Shown piece by piece: positions 24,901 through 32,684 of a stretch of DNA of 64,000 bases (position 1 is its first letter; every line of letters starts with the position of its first letter). The translations under genes and the position numbers were made by a program. The stretch covers positions 62,001 to 126,000 of the forward strand of contig JACPVI010000039.1 of the NCBI GenBank assembly GCA_016191815.1, read 5' to 3'. This DNA is from Myxococcales bacterium (GTDB lineage Bacteria; Myxococcota; Myxococcia; Myxococcales; Myxococcaceae). A model generated the notes under the pieces. That model did no database searches and was not told the origin of the DNA. It worked only from the letters and a program-made list of their open reading frames with translations.

Positions 24901-25410
24901 TTGGCCCTGCGCCGGACGCACTTCGTGGTCGCCGGCAGCCTCTCCGGTCTGCCCATCGCACTTGCGGCGGTGCTGAGCTTCTTGCGGCCCGACCTGATCG
25001 CGCCGATGGTCGGCCACGTCTTCGGCTACCTCGCCGTGCTGGCCATCATGCTGCTCGCCGGCCTGGGAGTGGGCTCGATGCTCCTGGGCTGGTGGTTGGT
25101 CGATCGCCTCGTGCGAAGCGAGCGCAACACTCTCCGGGGCATCCTCGCCACCTTCGTGGGGCTGCTCTCATCGACACTGTTCGTCCTGCCGGCGCTCTTC
25201 TTGGCCCTCTTTGCCCCCATCGTCTTCGCTTTCATGTTTGGGCCGATCGACCCAGGGCCAAGTGACTCCGCGGGGGCCTCGATCGACCTCCCCCATCCGA
25301 ACACTGACGAGCAGAAGGTGACCCCCGAGCGGGGCTGGTCGGTAGAGGAGCTCCTCCACCGCGCGCGCCGCCGCGCCGGTACCGACCCCAGCCTCCCGGA
25401 GACTCCGTGA
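24901..25410 (+). CDS. Integral membrane protein with about three membrane segments, 169 aa
   Basis: The start used is TTG 24901; no clear ribosome site is seen, so GTG 24925 is an alternative. Hydrophobic segments lie at about 10-30 (VVAGSLSGLPIALAAVLSFL), 38-63 (VFGYLAVLAIMLLAGLGVGS) and 80-113 (GILATFVGLLSSTLFVLPAL). The last 55 residues are soluble and charged (RGWSVEELLHRARRRAG). No family is recognised. It sits between a lipoprotein and two SAF-domain proteins, suggesting an envelope-associated complex. Confidence 0.7.
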   Translation: MALRRTHFVVAGSLSGLPIALAAVLSFLRPDLIAPMVGHVFGYLAVLAIMLLAGLGVGSMLLGWWLVDRLVRSERNTLRGILATFVGLLSSTLFVLPALFLALFAPIVFAFMFGPIDPGPSDSAGASIDLPHPNTDEQKVTPERGWSVEELLHRARRRAGTDPSLPETP

Positions 25411-25482
25411 AGCGGGCTCCTCGCGGGACTTCTGGCCTTCATCGCCGGCGCAGGTGGAAGCTTCCCCTTCGTCTGGCTTCGA

Positions 25483-25803
25483 GTGGATTCTCTTCGCCAA
25501 GAGGCAGCCGCCGCCAAGCGCGTCCAAGAGGCCTTCCCGACTTCGATGCGAGTGGTGGTCGCCTCGGCAGACCTCAGCGCGGGGTCGCCGCTCGAGCACG
25601 ACGTCCTCGCGCAACGGAACGTCCCCACGAGCCTGGTTCCAGCCGACGCGGTGCCTCCTGAGGTCGCCGCCCAGCTCCTCGGTCAGCGACTGCTCTTCCC
25701 TCTGTCCGCCGGCGAGCCCGTGCGCGCCATGCACCTCGCCCGCGCCTATGCGGGCCAGCGCATCGACGCCGTCTGCGCGGTCCTCGAGGAGCCGTTCCCG
25801 TGA
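25483..25803 (+). CDS. SAF-domain (CpaB-like) protein, possibly frameshifted at its N terminus, 106 aa
   Basis: The SAF core is VVVASADLSAGSPLEHDVLA, then NVPTSLVPADAV and LSAGEPVRAMHLA, as in CpaB/RcpC and FlgA-type proteins that act in the periplasm. GTG 25483 is the first usable start. The frame is open back to 25411 and encodes a likely membrane anchor there (GLLAGLLAFIAGAGG) with no start codon. A GTG at 25407 overlaps the previous stop exactly as the next gene does, but in another frame. Loss of one base near 25413 would join it to the anchor. The original protein may thus be about 131 residues and this copy broken or mis-sequenced. Its paralogue follows at 25800. Confidence 0.65.
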   Translation: MDSLRQEAAAAKRVQEAFPTSMRVVVASADLSAGSPLEHDVLAQRNVPTSLVPADAVPPEVAAQLLGQRLLFPLSAGEPVRAMHLARAYAGQRIDAVCAVLEEPFP

Positions 25804-26210
25804 GGCCCCACCTCGCCCCGGCACTCTTCGCGCTCGGAGGACTCCTCGCGGGCGGAGGCGCCGGCGGCGCCGCGGCTTGGGCACTCTCCCAGCGACTCAT
25901 CAAGGGGAGCGGCGAGCCAAGGGGCTGGCGGCCAGTCGAGGTGGTGGTTGCCACCGCGGACATTCCTTCCGGCGGGAGCTTCTGGGCGGAGCTGCTGGCG
26001 AGAAAGACGGCGCCGGAGCAGCACGTGCAGACCTCATCGGTGCGCCCCGCCGATGCCCGGCACCTCATCGGCGCGCACGCGCTCGTTCCAGTGGCTCGAG
26101 GGGAGATGCTCCGCTGGTATGCCGTGGCCGAGGCCTATCCCTCGGGCGCCTGCGAGGTGCTGCGCGGGTTGGCAGCGGGGCCCGAGCTCGCAGCCGAACC
26201 CCGACCGTAG
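25800..26210 (+). CDS. SAF-domain (CpaB-like) protein with N-terminal membrane anchor, 136 aa
   Basis: Paralogue of the preceding gene. GTG 25800 overlaps its stop (GTGA). Residues 5-35 form a glycine/alanine-rich membrane anchor (ALFALGGLLAGGGAGGAAAW). The SAF domain follows: VVVATADIPSGGSFWAELLA, then HLIGAHALVPVARGEMLRWY. SAF domains occur in pilus assembly protein CpaB and flagellar FlgA. No other pilus genes are present, so the partner structure is unknown. It is the last gene of the 24041-26210 cluster. The following 211 bases to 26421 hold no recognisable gene. Confidence 0.75.
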   Translation: MRPHLAPALFALGGLLAGGGAGGAAAWALSQRLIKGSGEPRGWRPVEVVVATADIPSGGSFWAELLARKTAPEQHVQTSSVRPADARHLIGAHALVPVARGEMLRWYAVAEAYPSGACEVLRGLAAGPELAAEPRP

Positions 26211-26421
26211 ACCCCAACCGATGAGGCTGCCGCCACCCTTCTCACGGTCCCCCCGGACGCGAGGCGACGCAGATCGGGGCCTGCGACGCCGCGGTTCGCG
26301 CAGGGCACGGCTTGGCGACGCGTGTAGGCCCGGGAGGGCCCGGCTAGGACACGGGGAATGACGTGGGCAATACGCGGAGCTCCAGGGGGCGCACCGGGGG
26401 CTGGCCGACCGGGCTCCTCCG

Positions 26422-27334
26422 TCAGAGGTTCATCCCCGCGATTCGGTCCTTGAGCCCGACCAGGCTCCCGTCGGGCATCTGGGCCATCAGATAGACCTTG
26501 CCGCCGAAGGCTTCGGGCGTATCGACGGTGATGGCGTACAGCGTCCGCTCCTTGAAGAGCGCCTTCATCTTGTCCACCGCGGGCTGCATCTGCGGATCAT
26601 AGTCCGCGAAGTGCTGCCACAGCTCGGCGTGGCGGCTGGGAGGAAACGCCTCGGTGCTGACCAGATCGCGCTGCTCGCCGGTGTACCGCGTATACCCGAA
26701 CGCATTGAGGAACGCGCCGGTGAAGTCCGCCGAGCCGAGCTTCGGGAACGGGCCCCATCTGTAGGCCACGCGCCTCGCCGCCGTCAATTCGTCCGTCGCG
26801 CCCCGCGACCTTCTTTGCCCAGCTCTCGAACTGGTCGTGGAGGTCCTTCGCCAGCGTCGTGGCCTCGTCCACGCTGATGAAGCCGGAGTCGTTCCTGTCC
26901 GCGCGCTCGAGCTGGTGCGAGGCGGTGAACACCGGCGTCGGCGCCACGAGGCCTACCACCCAGTCGACTCCAAGGCCCGGATCCAGAGAGTGGAGCTCCG
27001 AGAGCATCGGCTCCAGGCGTTCGGCCGGGGTCTTTCGGGCCCACCTCGAGAACGACTGGGCCACCAGCTCGACGCCGAACTGAGGCCCGAGCAGCCGGTT
27101 GGCCCGCCCCAGTAGCTCCTCGAAGCGAGCCTCCGGGCGCATCTCGGAGAACGCATACTCCGGGTCGGCGTAGACGCGGATCGTAAGGCGCCGCCGGGGT
27201 GAGTCGGGGAGCGTAGCTCCCGCGCGGATCTCCGTGGGAGCAATCGAGCGGGCGAAGTCCCGCTGCAGGCTGGTGGGCGTCGGCACCCCACACGAGCCCA
27301 GCATCAGCAGCAGCAGCGGAACGATCCGTCGCAC
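26422..27334 (-). pseudogene. EF-hand lipoprotein interrupted by a frameshift
   Basis: Reading the minus strand from GTG 27334, the protein starts VRRIVPLLLLMLGSCGVPTP, a lipoprotein signal with its cysteine at residue 15. A domain with LERADRNDSGFISVDEAT (EF-hand loop) and GRDGRIDGGEARGL (second loop) follows. After GLQMG the frame becomes nonsense, while the frame one base away continues PFPKLGSADFTGAFLNAFGY to the stop at 26422. Removing one C from the CCCC run at 26753-26756 restores a single reading frame. This is a real single-base insertion, a phase-variable run or a sequencing error. It resembles the EF-hand protein at 23164 in organisation. The start codon is uncertain because no strong ribosome site is visible. 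Confidence 0.7.
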
Positions 27335-27564
27335 GCATGTGATGTCGTTCCGTCCCTGCCGGAGCGTCAAATCGAGGAGGATGATGAGACGAGCTCGAGT
27401 CGGGATCAGGTCGGATCGCCTCGAGGGCAGGCCGAGCTCGCCCCAGGGCCGCCGTCGGGCCTCGACGAGCTGGACCAAGCTCGGCCTACGGGTCAACCCG
27501 TCCGGTTCCCCGGCTCCCAATCCGGTCCTGGCGGCCCAGGAGGTTCCGCCTCAGCCGAATCCGC

Positions 27565-28332
27565 TCAGCTCGCCGCGGGAGCGGAGCGCCTCCTGGGCAT
27601 CGGCGTTCGCTCCTCCCCGCCCCGGTCGTTGCTGATGTCCTGCGCCACTCGCCTCCCCAGCATCACTCCGAATACCAGGCTTCCCACCATGCCCACCGCG
27701 GAGGCCGCCGCCAGCACCGCCTTCCCCTGCGAGAGCGCGCTCCCGAACTGCGCCGTGAGCGCCGTGCCCGGCGCGGTCGCCAAAAGCACCCCGCCCACCG
27801 TCGGCCAAAAGCGCGCCCCCGAGGCCGCCGCCGCCGCCACCGCCACGTCCGTGGGCACCAGCGGGTTGATCGTGGTGAGCAGCGCGAACTTGAAGTCGTG
27901 GTGCTTCGCCGCGCGCGCCAGGGCGGGGTACTTGCCCTTGGCCAGCCGCTTCATCCACCGCACGCCGTATCGCCGGGCGAGCAGGAAGAGCATCGACATC
28001 GCGAGGAAGCTCCCCAGCTCGGCGTACACCGTGGCCCAGAACGCACCGAACAGGATGCCTCCCACCGCAGCGAGGAGCTGGCCCGGCAACAGAGTGAACG
28101 GCCGCACCGCGAGGAAGGCGATGAACGCCAGCGGGGCCAAGCGGCCGAGCGGGGAAATCCACCCCGAGAGCGTCCGCTGGTCGACGACGTCCTTGCCGAG
28201 GAGTCTCAGCGCCACCAGCCCGCAGATGGCCGCCAGCGCCGGGGCTAGCAGCTTTAGCCAGTTCCTCGCATTGCCAGAAGCCAAGCCCTCCCCCCAGGGA
28301 GGCAAGGTGGGAAGCCTCCGCGGAATTGGCAA
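27565..28332 (-). CDS. TVP38/TMEM64 (VTT) family membrane protein, 255 aa
   Basis: A polytopic membrane protein of the VTT/DedA superfamily. The conserved core is FIAFLAVRPFTLLPGQLLAA then GGILFGAFWATVYAELGS, followed by helices FLAMSMLFLLARRYG and a re-entrant-like LTTINPLVPTDVAVAAAAA. Family members are linked to lipid scrambling or undecaprenyl-phosphate carrier recycling and to membrane homeostasis. The start is uncertain: TTG 28332 gives an N-terminal stretch of poor quality, and TTG 28284 is an alternative. The C-terminal 30 residues are basic and polar. The gene is followed by a 230-base gap without a convincing gene. Confidence 0.85.
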   Translation of the reverse strand: MPIPRRLPTLPPWGEGLASGNARNWLKLLAPALAAICGLVALRLLGKDVVDQRTLSGWISPLGRLAPLAFIAFLAVRPFTLLPGQLLAAVGGILFGAFWATVYAELGSFLAMSMLFLLARRYGVRWMKRLAKGKYPALARAAKHHDFKFALLTTINPLVPTDVAVAAAAASGARFWPTVGGVLLATAPGTALTAQFGSALSQGKAVLAAASAVGMVGSLVFGVMLGRRVAQDISNDRGGEERTPMPRRRSAPAAS

Positions 28333-28571
28333 TCGTGCGGCAGTGTTTCACCTCTGAACAGGCAGACGATCAGCCCCTCGAAGCTCCTGGCCGGCCATCG
28401 CGAACGCGCAATGGCGAGCGAATCCGGCCGGTTGGATTAGGAAGGACGAAGTCCGGACGGTCGGCGGTGTAAGGACCTTGCTTGCATCGGGCCGCCTCGG
28501 ACCCAACTTTCGGGCAAGGCGAGGAGACCACGGCGAGGGACGGGTCGCGACCACGAGAGGAGAGAAGGAAC

Positions 28572-28988
28572 ATGGCGGAGAAGGACAACAAGGGCAGCAT
28601 GACGGTGGCCGAGGCGGGCCGAAAGGGTGGCGAGACCGTCCGGAACGAGCGAGGTCGCGAGTTCTACGAGACGATCGGCCGGAAGGGCGGCGCGACGGTG
28701 AAAGCCGAGCGGGGCCGCGCCTTCTACGAGGAGATCGGCCGGAAGGGCGGCGAGACGGTCAAGGCCGAGCGCGGCCCGAAGTTCTACGAGGAGATCGGCA
28801 AGAAGGGCGGCGACCGGGTCAAGGCGACGCGCGGGCCGAACTTCTACGAGGAGATCGGTCGCAAGGGTGGACAGAAGGTGAAGCGCCTCATCGAGGAGGG
28901 CAAGCGGGCCGCCAGGGCCGCGGCCGCCGCGAAGGAGGAGCCGCGCGAGGGCGAGCGCCCGCCGGAGGGCGTCCACCCCAAGGAGTGA
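28572..28988 (+). CDS. KGG-repeat stress-response (Em/LEA-like) protein, 138 aa
   Basis: A small, highly hydrophilic protein made of five near-identical 20-residue repeats with the consensus RKGGETVKAERGxxFYEEIG (residues about 16-102). This is the KGG motif of general stress proteins and of plant Em/LEA group proteins, which protect during desiccation or osmotic stress. The tail (EEPREGERPPEGVHPKE) is charged. ATG 28572 is preceded by GAGAGAAGGAAC, a good ribosome site. It is monocistronic and divergent from the VTT gene, with a 239-base upstream region likely to hold its own promoter. Confidence 0.9.
   Translation: MAEKDNKGSMTVAEAGRKGGETVRNERGREFYETIGRKGGATVKAERGRAFYEEIGRKGGETVKAERGPKFYEEIGKKGGDRVKATRGPNFYEEIGRKGGQKVKRLIEEGKRAARAAAAAKEEPREGERPPEGVHPKE
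28621..28880 (+). repeat. Tandem 60-bp repeats inside the KGG gene
   Basis: Four 60-base units start at 28621, 28681, 28741 and 28801, with a partial fifth at 28861. Blocks such as TTCTACGAGGAGATCGG recur at the same offset in each. The period equals one 20-residue protein repeat, so repeat number can change by recombination without breaking the frame. Confidence 0.85.
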
Positions 28989-29077
28989 TCGGGCCGGCCA
29001 CCAGGGCGAGCGCCGGCTGAGCAGGCCGGGGACCATTCTCGTTCCGGGCCTGCGGCGAGGCGACGTATAAGGCGCTT

Positions 29078-29428
29078 GTGCACCTCGTCCTGGTGTTCCT
29101 CAACCGGCCCGACGAGCCGGAGAAGGCGATCGCCCGGCTGCGCGAATTCGGCGTGCCGGACCCGCTCTTCGTGCGCGCGCGGAGCACCGCGGCGGCGCTC
29201 TCGGCCGAGGTGCCGATCTTCTCCGGGCTCCGCAGCCTCGCCCACGGAGCGGACGAGGACCGGCTGGTCCTCTTGAGCCTCAAGTCCTTCGCCTCGCCGG
29301 AGGAGGCCGAGCGGCTGGTGGCCAGGCTCCAGCTCGAGATGGATGCAGATCAGCCCCCGGCGGGACGGATCGTCGCCCTGCCGGTGCTGTCCGCCCCCAG
29401 GCACGACAAGGGAGCGCCTCCCGGCTGA
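29078..29428 (+). CDS. Hypothetical cytoplasmic protein, 116 aa
   Basis: A compact alpha/beta protein starting at GTG 29078: a first strand MHLVLVFLNRPDEPEKAIAR, then REFGVPDPLFVRARSTAAAL, then EDRLVLLSLKSFASPEEAER with a helix LVARLQLEMDADQ. The pattern of two similar strand-helix units suggests a ferredoxin-like or PII-like fold, without any conserved motif that I can name. No signal peptide. It precedes the antiporter pair by 16 bases and may be co-transcribed with it, possibly as a regulator. Confidence 0.65.
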   Translation: MHLVLVFLNRPDEPEKAIARLREFGVPDPLFVRARSTAAALSAEVPIFSGLRSLAHGADEDRLVLLSLKSFASPEEAERLVARLQLEMDADQPPAGRIVALPVLSAPRHDKGAPPG

Positions 29429-29444
29429 GGCGGGCAGGCTCGGG

Positions 29445-30665
29445 ATGAAGGCGCTCCTCGTCTTCCTGGCGGTCGCGGCGCTCTCGGTGCTGGCGTCCAG
29501 CCGGCGGCTGCTTCAGGCGGGGCGCTTCTTCCAGCTCGCGCAGCTGGCGGCGAGCGGGCTGTTGTTCCTCGCGATGGGCGCCGCGCTCGGGCCGTCCGCC
29601 GCGGGGATGCTCTCGCGCGAGGACCTCTTCCAGTCCCGGCCGCTGCTCGCGCTCGGCCTGGGGCTGGGAGGCATCCTCATCGGGCTGCACCTCGACTTCC
29701 GGCTCTTGCGCGGGCTGCCGACGCAGGTCTACCGCGCAGCGGCGCTGCAGTCGGTCTCCGCCTTCGTGCTGGTCGCGCTGCCGCTCGCCCCGGTGCTCTT
29801 CCTCACCTCGAAGCTGTCGCCCCTGGGAGCGGTGGGGGCGGCGGCGCTCCTCGGCGCGGCGGCCAGCGTCTCCTCGGGGCATCTCGCGGTCCTCTGGCAC
29901 CGCTCCGGGCGCATCGACCGGCTCCGGGGGCTGTCGCTCTCGCTGCTCGCGATGCTGGATGATCTCTCGGGGCTGGCGGTGCTCGCGCTGGCGCTGGCGT
30001 TCGGGGCGGCGGACGATCCAGCCTCCGGCCTTGGGCTGGTGGCGATGGCCGCGCTGGTCGGCCTCTTGTGCGGGATGCTCGCGGCGTTCCTCCTGCACGG
30101 CTCCTCCGGCCCGGCGGAGCGGATGGCGATCTTGCTCGGCTCGGTGGCGCTGGTGTCCGGAGCGGCGGCGTTCCTTCGCGTCTCCACCCTCATCTCGGGC
30201 CTCGCCTGCGGCGCGATGCTCGCGCTCATCGGTGGCCGGAGCGCGGATCTGGTCTACCGCGCCCTGGCGCGCTTCGAGCGGCCCGCCTACCTGGTGCTGG
30301 TCTTTCTGATCGGCGCTCACGTCGAGCTGGGCCGCCTCGAGATCTGGGCGGTCCTCCCCGGCTTCGTGGCGCTGCGCTTCATGGGGAAGGTTCTCGGCGG
30401 GCAGCTCGCGCTCAGGGCCGCCGGCGACGCTTTGGCTCTGCCCGCGCGCCCAGGTTACGCGCTGCTCGCCCAAGGAGCGGTGAGCCTCTGCGTGCTGGCG
30501 GAGTACCAGCTCCTGGTGCCGGGCGCGGCGAGCGAGCTGGTCCTCGGAGTCGGCGCGCTGGGAGCGCTGGTGAACGAAGCGATCGCGAGCGCCGCCTTCC
30601 GGCGGTCGCTCTCGCCCGAGCGCGCGGAGCCAGGCGGCGGCCTGCCCCCGGAGGCGGCCAGGTGA
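29445..30665 (+). CDS. CPA2-type cation:proton antiporter-like membrane protein, 406 aa
   Basis: ATG 29445 begins MKALLVFLAVAALSVLASSR. About 11-12 hydrophobic helices span the whole length. Typical segments are GLGGILIGLHLDFRLLRGLP and LLAMLDDLSGLAVLALAL, a helix with paired acidic residues as expected for ion binding in CPA2 antiporters. No cytoplasmic TrkA/RCK domain is present. The next gene starts with GTG overlapping this stop and encodes another member of the superfamily. The transported ion is not predictable. Confidence 0.8.
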   Translation: MKALLVFLAVAALSVLASSRRLLQAGRFFQLAQLAASGLLFLAMGAALGPSAAGMLSREDLFQSRPLLALGLGLGGILIGLHLDFRLLRGLPTQVYRAAALQSVSAFVLVALPLAPVLFLTSKLSPLGAVGAAALLGAAASVSSGHLAVLWHRSGRIDRLRGLSLSLLAMLDDLSGLAVLALALAFGAADDPASGLGLVAMAALVGLLCGMLAAFLLHGSSGPAERMAILLGSVALVSGAAAFLRVSTLISGLACGAMLALIGGRSADLVYRALARFERPAYLVLVFLIGAHVELGRLEIWAVLPGFVALRFMGKVLGGQLALRAAGDALALPARPGYALLAQGAVSLCVLAEYQLLVPGAASELVLGVGALGALVNEAIASAAFRRSLSPERAEPGGGLPPEAAR

Positions 30666-31978
30666 AGGCCATCAACCGCCTCGCGCTGCTGCTCGCACTG
30701 CTCGGAGCGATCACCTTCTTCGAGCGCATGCGGGGCGGCAGCGGGACGCCGGTCGCGCTCGCCGCCGGCGCGCTGCTTTTGTGTGGCCTGTTCGCCGGCT
30801 CGGTAGCCCGCTCCCTGCGCTTGCCGCGGCTCACTGGCTATCTGCTCATCGGGGTGCTCATCGGGCCGTACGCCCTCGACTTCATTCCCGCCGAGGGGGT
30901 CGCGGGGCTCGAGCTGGTGAAGGGGCTGGCGGTTTCGCTCATCGCGCTGGCGGCCGGCGCCGAGCTGAGCCTGGGGCTGTTGCGCCGGGTCGGCTGGAAG
31001 GTGCTGGGGCTGTGCGTGGGGATCTCCGTCTCGGTGTTCGTGCTGGTGACGGCCGCGGCGGTGGCGCTGCGGCCCTTCCTGCCGTTCATGGGAGGGATGA
31101 GTCTGGGGCAGGTAGTAGCCGTTTCGGCGCTGCTCGGGACGATCATCGTCTCCTACTCCCCTACGGTGACGATCGCGATCATCCAGGAGACCAAGGCGGC
31201 GGGCAGCTTCACCGAGTTCCTGATGGCGCTGGTGATCATCGGAGATCTGGTGGTGCTGGTGGGCTTCGCGGTCGCCGCTGGATTCACCCGGGCGTCCTTC
31301 GGAGGGGGCCTGGACGTCGCTGGGCTGGCCCAGGGCGTCGGCTGGGAGCTGTTCGGCTCGCTGGTGGTGGGTGCGGCGGTGGGCCTCTCGATGCTCTTGT
31401 ACCTGGTCCGGGTCAACCGCGACCTGCCGCTGTTCATCGGAGCGGTCTGCTTCGCCTCGGCGGAGATGGGCTCGCACCTCCATCTCTCCCCGCTGCTCTT
31501 GTCCCTGGCGGCCGGGGCGATCATCGCCAACCTCCACCCTGGACACGCCGAGCGGCTGAACCACGCGGTCCAGCACGCGGGCCTGCCGGTCTTCGCGCTC
31601 TTCTTCGCCGCCGCCGGGGCGAGCCTCCGCCTCGATGCGCTCTTGACGCTCGGCCCGGTGGCGCTCGGGCTCGCGGCGCTCAGGGCCGCGGCGATCTACG
31701 TGTCGACCAGCCGCCTCGCGCCCAGGCAGGACCCGCGGCTGCGGCCGCTTTTGTGGATGGGCCTCATCTCGCAAGCGGGCGTCACCTTCGGTCTGGCGGC
31801 GCTGGTGCGGCGGACCTTCCCCGACTTCGGGGCAGGGATGGAGACGCTGGTCGTGGCGATGGTGGCCCTGCACGAGCTGGCGGGGCCGGTGCTGACCAGG
31901 CTCGCGCTCCAGCGGAGCGGCGAGGTGCAGCGCGAGGAGTTGCCGCGCGCGGGCGACGCAGAACCGGAAAAGGTGTAG
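30662..31978 (+). CDS. CPA2-family Na+/H+ or K+/H+ antiporter, 438 aa
   Basis: GTG 30662 overlaps the upstream stop. A polytopic protein with the CPA2 pattern: RLTGYLLIGVLIGPYALDFI, then SLIALAAGAELSLGLLRRVG, then LGTIIVSYSPTVTIAIIQET and LMALVIIGDLVVLVGFAVAA. The GD in the last helix marks the ion-binding region. About 12 membrane helices, with a short charged tail (QREELPRAGDAEPEKV) and no RCK domain. Both antiporters in tandem may work as a heterodimer or be a duplicated pair with divergent roles. Confidence 0.85.
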   Translation: MKAINRLALLLALLGAITFFERMRGGSGTPVALAAGALLLCGLFAGSVARSLRLPRLTGYLLIGVLIGPYALDFIPAEGVAGLELVKGLAVSLIALAAGAELSLGLLRRVGWKVLGLCVGISVSVFVLVTAAAVALRPFLPFMGGMSLGQVVAVSALLGTIIVSYSPTVTIAIIQETKAAGSFTEFLMALVIIGDLVVLVGFAVAAGFTRASFGGGLDVAGLAQGVGWELFGSLVVGAAVGLSMLLYLVRVNRDLPLFIGAVCFASAEMGSHLHLSPLLLSLAAGAIIANLHPGHAERLNHAVQHAGLPVFALFFAAAGASLRLDALLTLGPVALGLAALRAAAIYVSTSRLAPRQDPRLRPLLWMGLISQAGVTFGLAALVRRTFPDFGAGMETLVVAMVALHELAGPVLTRLALQRSGEVQREELPRAGDAEPEKV

Positions 31979-31992
31979 GAAGCGCACCCCCG

Positions 31993-32601
31993 ATGGATGC
32001 CCCGATAGTCGAAGTCGACCCGATACACCCGCAGCCGAGAATCGTGGAGCGAGCGGTGAGGGTGCTCGAGGAGGGTGGACTCATCGCCTACCCGACGGAC
32101 ACGTATTACGGAATCGGCTGCGACCTGTTCTCGAAGAAGGCGATCGAGAGGCTCTACGCGCTCAAGGACCGGGAGCGGAGAAAGCCCTTCTCCTTCCTCT
32201 GCCCGGACCTATCGGACGTGTCGAAGTACGCGATCGTGACCAACTTCGCCTACCGCACCATGCGGCAGCTCACTCCCGGGCCCTTCACCTTCGTGCTCGA
32301 GGCCACCCGCCTGGTCCCCGAGATGATGCAGACCAAGCAGAAGCACGTGGGCATCCGGGTGCCGCAGGCGCCGCTCATGCTGGAGATCGCCAGGCGCCTC
32401 GGCCGGCCGGTGGTGACCACCTCCGCGTCCACTCCGGACGGGGCGGTGCTGGTGGACGCCAAGGACATCAAGAAAGCCATCGGCCACAAGCTGGACCTCA
32501 TCCTCGACGGCGGCGTGCAGCCCAACGAGCCGTCCACGGTGGTCTCGCTGGTGGGAGACCAGATCGAGGTGCTACGGCAGGGGAAGGGGATCATTGTCTG
32601 A
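31993..32601 (+). CDS. YciO/Sua5-type (YrdC-domain) protein, 202 aa
   Basis: A YrdC-fold protein of the Sua5/YciO family, the group that makes threonylcarbamoyl-AMP for tRNA t6A37. The nucleotide and bicarbonate binding pattern is present: GGLIAYPTDTYYGIGCDLFS, then YALKDRERRKPFSFLC, and TTSASTPDG (the family usually has SAN rather than SAS). The length (202) and lack of the C-terminal Sua5 domain match YciO, whose physiological role is less certain than that of TsaC. ATG 31993 is the start, 14 bases after the antiporter stop. A REP-like palindrome follows directly. Confidence 0.88.
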   Translation: MDAPIVEVDPIHPQPRIVERAVRVLEEGGLIAYPTDTYYGIGCDLFSKKAIERLYALKDRERRKPFSFLCPDLSDVSKYAIVTNFAYRTMRQLTPGPFTFVLEATRLVPEMMQTKQKHVGIRVPQAPLMLEIARRLGRPVVTTSASTPDGAVLVDAKDIKKAIGHKLDLILDGGVQPNEPSTVVSLVGDQIEVLRQGKGIIV

Positions 32602-32603
32602 CC

Positions 32604-32640
32604 CCCTCACCCTTTCCCTCTCCTCGGCTGGGGGAGAGGG
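32604..32640. repeat. REP-like intergenic palindrome, copy 1
   Basis: The order is CCCTCACCC (32604-32612), three bases, CCCTCTCC (32616-32623), a 9-base loop, then GGAGAGGG (32633-32640). The same elements occur in reverse orientation at 59893-59925. It lies after the YciO-type gene and could form a hairpin in the mRNA. Confidence 0.75.
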
Positions 32641-32684
32641 TTTGCGAAGTTGCGCAGGCGCCGACCACGGGTAGCCTCAGACCG

